A program made the position numbers and the translations under genes. The notes under the pieces were generated by a model. That model made no database searches and was not told where the DNA came from. It was given only the letters and a program-made list of their open reading frames with translations. Positions 47,407-59,353 of a stretch of DNA of 64,000 bases are shown here, one piece after another (within the stretch, counting starts at the first letter, position 1; every line of letters begins with the position of its first letter). Location: positions 19,539,181 to 19,603,180 of the forward strand of contig CAIIXF020000010.1 of NCBI GenBank assembly GCA_903813345.2, read 5' to 3'. Source of the DNA: Owenia fusiformis (Eukaryota; Annelida; Polychaeta; Sabellida; Oweniidae).

Positions 47407-50400
47407 ATGCCTAAGAAGTTCAAGGGAGAGAACACGAAGGCAGTTGCTGCCCGTGAGAGAAGATCGGCTGCAGAGGAGCAGAGAAAGGCAAAGAAACAAC
47501 AGGAGGAAGATGATGCTTACTGGAAAGACGACGACAAAGATGCAGCCAAGAAACAGAAGAGAAAGGTACAAAATTTCTGCAGTAGAACTCTTTAGAATTG
47601 TACAGGTACAACTGAGAATTTTTCACAGATTTCAAAATCAAATATTGTACTTTTAGTTAGTAAAATGGGAAAAACTGGCAATGATTAAGATTGTTCTAGA
47701 ATCCCAAATGAGTAAGTATTTTTTCTTCTGATAGGAAGACAAGGAGAAAAAACGTCTTGATTTGCTGCAGAAGAAACTTGAAAGTCAACGATTATTGGAT
47801 GAAGAAGAGTCATCGCTACATTCTGCAAAACCAGCGCCATCTGCCAAAGTTACAAGAGCTCAGATTGAGCACAATAAGCGAGAAGTGCAGAGAAAACAGG
47901 CTGAAGGTACATATTAGTCTATAAATGCAATTTAATGGATGAGCTATTATTTCTCCCGACATTCATTATTTTCTCAGTCTTTGACTCAAAATTGTAGACT
48001 TAAAGGATTGAGCATGTACTAATAGTATGGAACATAGATTTCCATTTATGAATCATATCCTGTTAATTAATGTTATCTGAGAGAACAATATTCAAATTCT
48101 TCATGCAAAATTCAACAAATAAATTTCAACTTAATTCTGTATGTTCTGCTTTAAGTGAATTTCTTCATATGAAGTCAAATCTAGCCAATATATCATCACT
48201 TCTTTCGTGTAGCAAAAGGTGTCTGGCTTTATTTGAAGGATCTCGGTTACATTTGGAAGAGGAAAGCCTCAATATTTCAGGATAATATAGAATGAATACT
48301 AATTCGTATAATTTATATTATTTATAAAGCAGCCAAACAAGAGACAAAGGCCCCTGTACATGATGAAGTACCACTAGAGGAGAATGTTAACAGATTGGTA
48401 CCTGAAGAGGGAGAGGCTAGGACTGTAGAAGATGCAATACAAGTGCTTAGGTATGCTCCATGTTTGACAGATTTCAGCATTTCAGAGGTTTCAATTCTAC
48501 ACATGATGTACATGGAAGCTATAATGTGTCCAATAGTAATACATGTATTTTATTACAAAACAAGATGTTTTGTATTGGTTTGTTCTCTGCTTTTTATGTC
48601 ACCACCAGAAGTGTTGACATCTTGTTATAGTCTTCAACTTTTTTTGTGAATGGTGTTTGGTGATTAGTGTTTGGCAGTTGTTGATCATGGGTCATCATCT
48701 GTAACAAATGGCAGGTGATGACATTTTGCATTTTAATGCCTTGTTGTTACATTGACATGTGTGAGCCTTGTTCATTTACTGTACTCCCGGTATTTTTCAT
48801 GTGCGATTTAGTTTCGAGCTTTGTTCGATTGTGGTAAATTGTCAATTAAATCCCCAGTGATTTGTGTAATCTTTTATTACCTGATCAAATAAACCCCAAA
48901 ATTACGATGTGATAGAGGTTAAGGTGCAGCATGTCATTGACTAAGATGACACGTACAGCAGTAGGTGTACTTAGTGAAATTCTCAAAATTTAATAGCCGC
49001 GAAATGGTGTTTCCTCAAAATTCGTCACGAAATTAACCAGGAGTACAGTATCTCCTTACCAACTACAAAGTTCTGACTCCTATGTAATGTGTAAGTTTGT
49101 TGGAATTAATATTTTGAGTATTCGATTCATTTAGTGTGCAGATAGAGCTTGGTTATATAGCAAAGGTTGCAAAGGATGTGTCCGGGTATATGCCCTTTTG
49201 GTCCCTCAGTCAAATGTATGTAAAATATGGTTTTTATTACTGTCCTAGTTATATTTGATAAGTATATTTACTTTTTCATGAATTTTGATGCATAATTAGC
49301 CCCCTGCTAAGAGTCAGAATAAGTAGCCTAACAAAACAAAAAATAGTCATTATCATAGAAAAAAACACCAATGGCAACATGTATGACATACAAAGAAGAA
49401 ATAACTTAAGACCCATGAAGAATTAAAAAGAAAATCATATTTTTGAAATATATTTAAGGATTAAATTTTTTTTCAAATTTTTGAATTTCCCGCCAGTTTA
49501 ATTTGAAGAGGGGAAAACAAGATGGCTGCCATTTGATGTAAGAAATATCAGAAAAAAAGTTGCTTCACTTTTAGTTTTCACAATGAGCACAGTTTTCCGG
49601 TTTGGTTTTTTTGACTGATTCTGACTCTTCATCACCAGGGTCATGTATAGAGATTATAATATTGAAACCAAAATGTTGTGCTCAGCATGAATTTGACTGA
49701 AATATGTGTAACTTCAACAACACAATTGAAGTCTCAAAACTGGATGCTCAGTAACTTTGAGTGACTATAATCTCTTGATTACCCAGATAAACACCAATTC
49801 ACTTATCCAGAAATACCATTCAATGTCTATACAAAGAAAATAAGAAATGTTTTGGAGGATATGTTTCAAACTTTTTGTATAAATAATTCATTTAATATTT
49901 GCCATTGATTTTTTTTTCAATTCTTACAAAGTGATTTGCACTGTCTTTGATGCCAATATTCTTCATCAATTGTGATACAAATTGATATTTTAGTAATCTC
50001 AGAAGAAGGATAAGATATTGAAGTTTAATAATATGTGTGATTGAGTTGGTTTTTCATACATTACAATTTTCAATATTTTCTAAGTCGATACCCAGACTCA
50101 TTCCCAGACTCATCCTTTGTTAAAAATGTTTACATACATGTAACGTGTGAACTCTACTGGAATCGTCTTATTGAATCTAAATTCTAAAATCTTTTTCCAG
50201 TGCAAAGGAAAGCCTCGAGAAGCACCCTGAGAAGAGAGTGAAGGCAGCTTACGCATCTTATGAATCGGAGAGACTACCTAAACTCAAACAAGAGAACCCA
50301 AATATGAGACTCTCTCAACTAAAACAAATTCTGAAAAAAGACTGGATGAAATCACCTGATAATCCCTTGAATCAAAGAACAGCAAGTTATAACACAAAGT

Positions 50401-50408
50401 TACATTGA
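47407..50408 (+). CDS. CCDC124: CCDC124 homologue (4 coding exons)
   Basis: Exons 47407-47565, 47735-47906, 48330-48450 and 50201-50408 give 219 aa with consistent phases. The N-terminus MPKKFKGENTKAVAARERR and AYWKDDDK, the charged coiled coil, VTRAQIE in exon 2, VPLEENVNR and EARTVEDAI in exon 3 and NPNMRLSQLKQILKKDW plus SPDNPLNQR in exon 4 match the conserved CCDC124/Lso2-related family. These are ribosome-associated factors that bind idle 80S ribosomes and have also been reported at the midbody. The length is typical. An acceptor (TTTTCAG, 47374-47375) 31 nt before the ATG suggests an upstream 5'UTR exon that I could not place. Confidence 0.95.
48451..50200 (+). other. CCDC124 intron 3 with a repeat copy; otherwise plain
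   Basis: 1.75 kb. Contains the CACC-family copy at 48595-48745; no other feature recognised. Confidence 0.5.
48595..48745. repeat. Copy 4 of the ~150-bp CACC family (reverse orientation)
   Basis: ATGTCACCACCAGAAGTGTT at the left and AACAAATGGCAGGTGATGAC at the right, with AACTTTTTTTGTGAATGGTG inside. Confidence 0.75.
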
Positions 50409-51900
50409 GTTTCTTTGATGGGTTAAGTTGGAGGGGGTTCACTCGAACTCAAAGGTGGAGGCTGTGCATAACATGCTAGAGTGTGTTCCATCAGGAAGGC
50501 TCTGTGTTTGTATATGTTGTGCAGGTACATGTCAGTCATTTCATTTATGGAGATTTTGTCTTATTGTTCCGCATTTCATTATCATATGATTGATTATTGG
50601 AAATATAGACTAATTTCGTCCTATTTTGATCAGTTGATTCTGTATTGAAATAGAGTTGGCCTTTATGTACAAACACTGTTTGGTCATCAAATACTGTATA
50701 AAATCTATGTTACATGTGTTACTTAGTGAAATGTCCATGTTACATCAAAATAGATGTTTACATAAAAATTTGGAATGTTTATTATATTGTGACCACACTT
50801 TCAAATTATGTTTATAGAATGAAGAAATGTTTACTTGAATTTCATTGTCAATTAATCTAATGTCCAATAGTTTATGTTTATGAGGTGTTCTATAATATTT
50901 AATAGAAATAATAACATCTGCCACTTTTGAAGATTCTGTTATTTAATTTGTGAATTATCAAGTTGAGGTCAGCTGTGTGAAGTCTTCAATGCAATGTGGT
51001 CGTGCAACCTTCATCGTCATTCCGCAATAGTCATCAAATGCGAGTTGATATCATTAGCATTTATGTCACAAGCCAAGCTTGTTTTTTACCTTGTATGGAG
51101 GACTGAATAGTTGGCATAATTGTGTGCCAAAAGTGGCATAAATGTGGAGTTCCGAGTACTGCTATGCTAACATTATTCTCCAAAACAGAATCTGAACTCC
51201 ATTGTTATAGTTTGTTATGTAAACAAAGAATGATTAATCTTCAGTTCAAGGACACCAATGGAAGAAGGTGCCACTGTGGAGAATAATGTGTTCATCTGCC
51301 TCTTCAATTAACATTTAATGTAACATCATATTTAGTTTTATTTATTTGGTGGCACATGGTCCTTTTAAAGGCCATTCATATACAGTAATACACAAATTGA
51401 TATTCTATATTTTAGTTTGTTACTTTTATTGGCGTGCCATTACTGCATTAGGCATTAGACTCAAATATTTATTACGCTTCATAGTGCATTTTTTTGTTTC
51501 AATTTTAGGAGAGCGAGGCATTGCCTATGTATTTCTCCCAAGATATAATATAATTTCCAATGAACTGCTCTGGTATATTTTAAAAACTTGAGACAAATAA
51601 CATTGACTATGAGACCATTGAATAACTGAATAATAATGCAGTGAAAAAGGAATATGGGAAATCTAAAATCCTGGAAGTGTTCTTAAGTGTTTACACAAGC
51701 TTAATACCATACCTAGTATATAATATATATACAAACTTGTATATTATAACAGAAAATATTTTTGAGTTTTTCAGTAACAATTTATTGTTATTCTACATTT
51801 TCACAACTACTGTACATGTACATCTTGCATGAAGGTGCACCACCCTTTATTCAACCACAATTTCAAGAATCCTAATAAATAACATAATTTATTAACATAC

Positions 51901-52012
51901 AAAATGTCACCACCTGCCATTTGTTATGGACAACGACTGCCAAACTCCATCCACAAGAAATTAGATGGGGATTATAATAATACTGTATATCACCACTTGT
52001 GGTGACATAAAA
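51901..52012. repeat. Copy 5 of the ~150-bp CACC family
   Basis: AAAATGTCACCACCTGCCAT at the left and ATCACCACTTGTGGTGACAT at the right; inner part shortened to about 110 bp overall. Confidence 0.75.
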
Positions 52013-52949
52013 ATTGAGTGAATGTCTAATATTCATATAGGCTATTATTTGAGGAATTTCATTTCATTTTACAACATGTATATCATATCTTAATAGTATT
52101 TATAATTTCAAGCCCACAGTATTTTTTATATCATTATGATCTTAAAGTCAAAACTGCAGATTTCTGCATTGGTAATCAGCCCATATGCAAGCATCAGTAA
52201 GCATCAGTGTTATTTCTGTGACTAAAGTTGCTTAAAATTCAAAACATTATAATTCTAAATCTTGAACAAGTAATAATTTCAGTGTTACAAAATCAAAAAT
52301 ATTTATTTTAATAAAATAGTTTTTGCTGTATCACTAATCACTCCCAAAATGTGCTGAAATCCTTGACATTGGTATATATCTTTCGTAGATTTAGTGTACC
52401 AAAAAGTCTCGCATTGAAACCCCATTATATTCCATTGATAACATTATGGTGGTGAACTTAAAATGGGGTTAATGACGCCTTAATATTACAAACATTAATA
52501 TATATACAGAAATTCCTGAGAAAATAATTTAAATAAATATAATTTATTTTAAAAATAGGAAGCAAAGAACTGCATTCTTTGTTCAGTAAGCAAGAATCTT
52601 TGGGAAAATTTAATTCCCTAAACATGTATGATATTGCTACATAGCCCTTCATTTTATTTTAAAATTATTAATTATTCCGCTCATTTTGAATACACGATAG
52701 GGAGCAGTATATGGCTTAGAGATGCATAATCCCTCGCATACTGTGTATTTTGCTACTCCCCATTTTATTTCAAAAGAATCCACAGAAAATCATTAATGCT
52801 TCGAAATGGAATTCTTTGATCAATGTAAGCACCTTTCATAATTTACACTGTACAGAAATGCACTATTTTTCATTGGCTATTAAACACAACTATACCCTCT
52901 CAGGCATATTCATGTACTTTAAATCACAATCACAAAAATAATATGATAT

Positions 52950-53051
52950 GCCTTGCCCAAGTTGGTATTTTTTTACTTATCTGATCTTGAATTATTAACG
53001 GCGGTCATAATAGGAATCAAGATAAGTAAAAGAGACCGACTTGGGCAAGGC
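52950..53051. repeat. Hairpin with ~38-bp arms
   Basis: GCCTTGCCCAAGTTGGTATT and TTACTTATCTGATCTTGA pair with the segment ending CGACTTGGGCAAGGC, few mismatches, loop about 24 bases. Confidence 0.82.
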
Positions 53052-54318
53052 TATGCTTTTATATTTCTAATCGAATTACTGCTAGAGCCATCAATATATT
53101 TTCCATCTGTCTATTGCTTTTTTAAAATACAATATTTCAACATTTCAATTTTTTGGCAAGGTGAGCACAATCACCAAGTGTACAAGGTCAATCCCAGTTT
53201 CTTGAGTAGCTCGTATCAGGAGGAAATGGCTTCTATTCAACTTTGGGCATTTATTTTATTTATACAAGTGTAACATTCCCAATTGAATTTTACAAATATT
53301 TGCATTATTCTGTATTAAACAAAGCAAATCAAGATAACATTATATATTTACATATGTATTGCATAACACAATCATTGCTAATATAGCAGTGTATAAATTA
53401 ACAATTCAAATAAGTAACATCCCCTTTATTAAATATATAGGTTTTATCATTTAAATGATAACCGTTAATTCAATATTTGTACACAGTTAGGATCTTTTAC
53501 TCCAACTTTATTTACATTCATTGCAGAATTAAATATTTTCTTCTAATAATAATAAGAACAACTGGAGTGGCAATATGGCTCCACACTGGCGAGGACATAT
53601 AAAGTGTTATTGCTATACAGCAAGACCTGTTGTATATCTGAACATTAATTTGAATTCCTCTCAATGTGAACACTTTTTTCAGTCCCATTTTTTTCAATTT
53701 GCCATAGACTTCCATGTTAAAAAATTGAAAAGTGAACACTTCCCAATTTGAACACTTTAGACCAGTCCAACTGGCGTTCAGCATTAAAGGTCCTAAGTTA
53801 AGGTTATCTTTTTGCTTAAATATCAAGTAAAGTGTAATTTATGTAGGGATGTAAAACACTTTGTGATATAATGCAGCAGATGTTTATTTAATAGACTAGA
53901 TGCGAGTAGAAAAAATCTTGATTTACGCCATTAAGTATTCAAAATTCAGTCAAAGCGATGTTATATTTGAAATCTACATGTAAAAGTACATCTAGAAATA
54001 TGGTTTCGAAAATTGTTTATCAAGTTTGAAAATTTAATTATTTTTTAAAGTGTGACTTCTAGTTCGGGTTGATTCTCCATAGAGCCCATGTTACGAAGAA
54101 TATCTTTTCTTGTATTGGTCAGATAACATTTTCATATACTGGACATATTATGATTTGCATAACTATTAGATACATAAGGGTTATATGAAAATTGAACCAC
54201 TTAAACAGATGTAATTTAAGTTAAAGGGAACTTTCTACTATACCCGCCATGCTATCTGACCCGAACGAGCCACCTGGTGCTGATACTGGTAACTACGTTC
54301 TCGCATCTGCGTTATTAA

Positions 54319-54980
54319 TGGCCTAGTCACATAGCCGGCCGATGAGGTTACGATGAGCCAGCGATGCAATTTTCACCGAACTCGGCCGGACACCGGCCGG
54401 ACATCCGTGGCGTTTGTTGCTTAAAACCGCATCGGTGGTAGCTCGGTGAAATTTTAACTTCGGAGTTAAATTTCACCGGGCTCTCACCGAGCTCCCTCAT
54501 CATGTCATCGCAGCCCCATCGTAACCACATCGGAAAACACGTCGGCCGGAGTATCGGCTGGTGTCCCATGCATCTGAGACAACCAGAGGACGAGGTTTTT
54601 TAACGGACAGCGGCCGAGCTCCGACCGAGCTTCGGCCGATGTGGGACAGAGCATCGGCCGGTCACTGTTCAAAGCCCGTTAACAACCCGGCCGGCGATCG
54701 CACGGTGTCCTGTTACCTGCTCGGGTACCGGCCGTATTCCTTCCGATGTCCGGCCGACCTCCGGCCGGTAGTTGCTGCCACATCGGCAGAAAAAAACTAC
54801 CATTTTGAGACAGACTCCGTACAGTCACCGGCCGGTGTTCGGTCGGTCGCCTGAAGATGTCCGGACGGAGTCCGTTCACGTCACCGAGCTCTGCTTCCGA
54901 TGAGGAGAGCTCGGTGGCACCAAAAAAATCCACCGAGCTCTACCGATGCCGGACATCGGCCAGGCTATGTGACTAGGCCA
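54319..54980. mobile_element. GC-rich MITE with CGGCCG-rich interior
   Basis: TGGCCTAGTCACATAGCC at 54319 is matched by GGCTATGTGACTAGGCCA ending at 54980, with TAA on each side (54316-54318 and 54981-54983), a target duplication of PIF/Harbinger type. The interior is far richer in G+C than the surroundings and filled with CCGGCCGA, CACCGAGCTC and ATCGGCCGG words in both orientations, so it can fold on itself along its length. No transposase. Confidence 0.82.
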
Positions 54981-54983
54981 TAA

Positions 54984-55680
54984 ATAGGGATATTGCATAA
55001 CTAAATTTTGTAATATTCATGATTCTTAGAATTTAGCAGGGCTCACAAATAAGCTTGGAAATGTTATTGCTACGATGTAAGTATTTGTCTTAGTAAAGTT
55101 TATATTGCGTATTTCCTGCGTTGACTTTTGTGTATACTTAGTTTTTCCATGGGCTTTCAATAAGTGAAAGCCCATGGTTTTTCAAAAATATATTGCAGAA
55201 AAATATCATGCCCAAAATTGTCTAGTTTTACAGTACACTTAATAAATCAATCATATACCTTTAAAATTGTTAAATATTTTGCAACAGTTTTATCCTGAGT
55301 AGTATCATACATTGTAATTATATTATTGTAACATCATAAGCTCTGAACATGAATTGGCAAGGGAAAGGCTGCATTAATTGCACACATTAAAATATGTTTC
55401 TATTGTACATTCACCCATGATATGGCCGTATTGCAAGTATTGGTACGGTATGTAGTAATCTTATTTAAAATTTACCGAACCTGTTTCAGAAGGGATCCAT
55501 ATACTACATTATTAACTTGGAAATTTTAGCATCTTTGAAATTACTTCTGGATCAACCTATACATTTCAATATGCTATTGGCCTTGAAAAATATACAGTTT
55601 AGACAATCCTCATTAGCCAATAAAAATTATTTACTATCAGTCAATCCAAATTTACAGCCTTAAGAAAATAAATACTTATA
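54984..55680. other. Intergenic, includes a 13-bp-arm hairpin at 55147-55177
   Basis: CCATGGGCTTTCA and its exact complement around a 5-base loop. The same word recurs elsewhere in the window. Nothing else seen. Confidence 0.6.
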
Positions 55681-55686
55681 TTTATT
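55681..55686 (-). promoter_or_regulatory. Poly(A) signal AATAAA of the TRPM gene
   Basis: TTTATT on the + strand, about 160 bp beyond the TRPM stop codon. Confidence 0.45.
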
Positions 55687-55844
55687 AGGAGATTATTGAA
55701 TAAATATCAAATCCCAAACTCATTTCATACAAAAATTTTCTATTTAAATGAACTTCTACAAAAAATATCAGCTCATTTAGAACTATATCTTCAAGTATGT
55801 TATGGCATAAGAAACAATGTAAACTTAGATAAAATTCTTCAACA

Positions 55845-58800
55845 TTATGCTTCATTTTCAGCTGAGGATTTGCCATTTTGTTCTGGGGAAGAGGACTGAT
55901 CATTTATATATTCCCGCGGTCTCATTGTGATCGGTTCATCATCAAAACTGTTATATGTTTGAAGATTGTCATCAGGTCCACCTATGATTGTTCCTCTATT
56001 TTCACCCTGATTTTCCATCTCTGCAAAAATAGCTTTGGCGATGTTGCTCATACTATCACTCTCCGTTAGGGAGATCTGGCGCATTCGATGTCGGATCATC
56101 GGGCCAAGATACTCAGCGTAATCTTGCTCTTCTGCTCGCTTCAACGCTGAAGCCTCTTTCTGGAGTGCATCCTTTTGTGGGCTCTCGCTTCGTGTATATG
56201 ACGCAATATCTTGGGGGACATCTGACATGAGAAAAGCAGCAGGTGTGGTGGGGCTATTACTGGGGGTTTCTTCAAATAAACATGACGTGTCAATCTCATC
56301 AGTGATGCTTGTATAATCTGCTCTATTGGGGGTCACGATAGGGGCTACAGCTGGGGCAAGGACACTGGGGCCAGTGTATAGAACTGTAGCATCAAATGGA
56401 ACCCCAGGGTTGAATCGGCTAAAAGTTGGCACTGGGTAGTTACCAGGACTAGAGTTTGGTCCTGGAATATCATTGTCTTTTCCACTGTCTTTTTGGTGTA
56501 ATGCACTATCCCCTCTAGCATTCTGATCTTGCGACGTGTAAGCTGGAGAAGACAGACCATCTGAATAATGGCCGGTGGTTTGGGGATCATCTGTATTATG
56601 ATCAGTGGTTTGGGGATCATGCGTGATATGATCAGAGGTTTTGGTATCGCTTGTTGAATGTTCAGGAGTAGTAGAATTGGGTTTAACAGGGGTTGTCTCG
56701 GGTATAGATGTACTGGAACAAGTGTGCGTATGAGTGTCTAATGGCACTGTAGTATACAATGCCCTTCCCGGCAGAACCATACTGTCATCACTGCAACGAG
56801 GTGTCAATGGGGTTCCCTCCTCACTAGAGACCCAATCTTCTGGAGTTTTGATGACACCCTCATTGTCTGGTTCATCCAATCTATCCTCACTGAATGTAAC
56901 CTTGAGGCGACGTCTTCCTAGGCAACCACTTGGGGTACTACTAACACCATCTATACTTTCATATTGAGCCTCATTGTGATCTTCCATTAAATCCTCTCGA
57001 TGTTCTGTCTTTGATCGTGCCATCTTCGCTCTACGTCTCTGGTAGAGATTACTGAGTGGGTTAATAGCTTGGTTGATAAGCGCATCACTATTACTCCTAA
57101 CCTCCCTACCAAGGTACTCACATCTTCTATCAAGGGTCACATAATCTGGCTCAGATAGATGGCGTGTGTAGGAAGAACCCCTACCAGAACTACTACTCCG
57201 ACGATACTGCCCTCCCACTACATTTTTCTTACGCTTTCTGTAATCAGTAAATGGTTTCAAACGACTCTCGTTGACTGATTTCTTTGAGTGTACCAGCAAG
57301 GGAGAGGGTTGAGGCTGAATAAGGGGTGCTGGGATAATGAGTTGGTTACCACTGGCACTGAGGTCAATGTCTGTAGCACTGTCAGGGTCAGTAGGTTGGT
57401 CTTGACTGGTATCTATACTGAGAGGTTGAGAGGCCATCCTCTGATGTAAGGACTGGAAACAAAAGATAAAATAATTCAAATTCAAGAATTTATAAAATTC
57501 ATCTTTACATAAAGATTGGTTTATCTCTAGAATCTGGGGCATCTCCACCTCTTATACTTACTTCACTTTAGTTTTATAAAATAAAGTTCAGGATATCAAT
57601 AATGTGAACTAGTAAGCGAAAGTCAAATCAATCTCTGGAGAGGGATCAGGAAATTGACAAATTGGCCATATCTTGAAACTAGGACCAAAATTGAGGCCCA
57701 TTTTTCAAGCAAATGTACATTTTCTCTTTTGAAAGCAAGTCCCTGATAAGGTATAGGGAGACTCTATCCAGGTTCGGCAGTGAATATAATATACCTGCAA
57801 GTGATCCACAGTCTGCAGTGCGTACTCTTCCATCTTTGCCAGCCTAAAGTCCACAGTCTGTAATGACAGCTTGATCTGGTTCTCCTTCTGCACTATGTCA
57901 TCCATCCTCATGGACATGTTCTCAACCCTGAAAGTCAAACTGGGGGTTACAACTTGCAATACAGGGGTGACATGTGGGAACCAAACTTGGTCCTTTGTAT
58001 AGGAGAGATGAACTTTGAAATTCAAATGTGCAATTCAAAATCTCATTTCTGACATAAATGCTGATAGAATGATTATAAAATATAAACAAAGCATTGACAT
58101 GCAAAATGTCACCACCTGCCATTTGTTACAGATGCCATCTTAGACACTTGACTCTGAATACCAACCACCGCCAAAAAAAGTTGGAGTACTGCAACAATAT
58201 GTCTCCACTTGTGTTGCTGCTAACATAAAACGCATATTCATCAATTGATCCCTTTTTATCTTTCTCCAAATGTATCACATATAGACATGTTTTGCCTTGT
58301 TTTACCATGTTTTACCTCTCGTTTGTTTGTCTTATTCTCTCTTCAGTGCTGGACATCATCTTACTCTCCTTCTCTCTTGACAGATCTTCCATACACTCCT
58401 CTTCAAAGTCCTGCACCTTCTCAATGTCTTCGCTGTCCAGAAACAACTCTGGAGAATATTCACAATATTGTATACTGTACCAGTTTGTACAATGAGGGCA
58501 GTGGGAACCCCAAGAGGGGAGGGAGGGGGGGGGGCTCAAGTATAAGAATTGCCAAATAACAATATTCATGCTTCATGGTAATTTTAACTTTACACAGCTT
58601 TATTAATGGAGAGTATCTTAGGTGGATCATGAACAAGGTCCATAAAGCCTATTTTCATAAAATTGAGGATCCTTTGAAAATTTTGTTGACTGGCCCAAAA
58701 AAATTATATAGTTTTTATGGATATATTTTTATCACAATAAATTACTAAATGAAAAAGAAACAAGCAAAATAACATAAACTTACTAAGTCCATTGTCAAAG

Positions 58801-58974
58801 CCTTCATTCTTGCCCTTACACTTGCGCATGATGTACTTGATACACAAGAGAAGGTGGCTGAAGATGATGAGTGGGGGAGGGAGGACAGGCTTCAATTCAT
58901 ATTCTATCACCAGACTATATCGTTGGAACTTCCAAACCTGAGTTGACATGGAGTTGACTCGATTAAATGTATTA
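55845..58974 (-). CDS. TRPM-family cation channel, last four exons
   Basis: Exons 58974-58784, 58448-58316, 57927-57795 and 57452-55845 give 687 residues plus stop with consistent phases. Exon 1 of this set starts just after the pore-lining S6 region and encodes the TRP helix (VWKFQRYSLVIEYELKPVLP) and PPPLIIFSHL. Exon 2 encodes LFLDSEDIEKVQDFEEEC and SSTEERIRQTNER. Exon 3 encodes the tetrameric coiled coil (ENMSMRMDDI, KLSLQTVDFRLAKMEE). The 1.6-kb last exon is a disordered Ser/Thr/Pro-rich tail ending SSAENEA. There is no alpha-kinase or NUDIX domain, so it resembles TRPM1/3-type channels rather than TRPM2, 6 or 7. Membrane domain exons are not found before 61423 and must lie further upstream. 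The ATG-started frame beginning at 57548 is intron read-through, not the true start. Confidence 0.92.
58101..58230. repeat. Copy 6 of the ~150-bp CACC family, in a TRPM intron
   Basis: CAAAATGTCACCACCTGCCA at the left and ATGTCTCCACTTGTG at the right, with ACCACCGCCAAAAAAAGTTG inside. Confidence 0.72.
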
Positions 58975-59353
58975 CTGGAAATAAAGGGACAATCATGGTT
59001 TATTGATTTTAATGAAGGTGGTGTCCCAATATCTAGTCTTGTATATGGTGACATGTTATTTACATTCATGCAATCATACAATACATAATGGATAAAGCTC
59101 AGATTAGTTCACATTTTGAATGCCTTATCATTGAAATTCACCACTTGACATTTTCAGGATGATCCTTATCAATTTTAATTTTGTTAGTGATGTTTTAAAA
59201 CAGTATTTTCTTATTGTCTATTACTCCACAAAATTTACACAATGTTTCATGTTCGGGTTTGACGTGTGGTTAGGGTTTTGCTCTATTTGCATTTTTACCC
59301 CACAAAAACAAGCCAAGTCTAACTAGAAAAACAGCAACTCCACGGAGTAGCAA

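Larger units (their letters stand above)
50409..54318. other. CCDC124 3'UTR and intergenic sequence, no further gene
   Basis: 3'UTR sequence follows the TGA at 50406-50408. No convincing exon on either strand to 54300. Contains the CACC-family copy and the hairpin listed separately. Confidence 0.45.

Noticed and set aside
54561-54933. Open frames on both strands in the GC-rich element
   Set aside because: Produced by the high G+C of the MITE; no family resemblance, and the frames lie within inverted-repeat boundaries.
55845-57548. A complete 567-residue gene starting at 57548
   Set aside because: The first 32 codons are intron sequence; a clear acceptor (TTTCCAG) lies at 57453-57454 and upstream exons join in phase as a TRPM channel.
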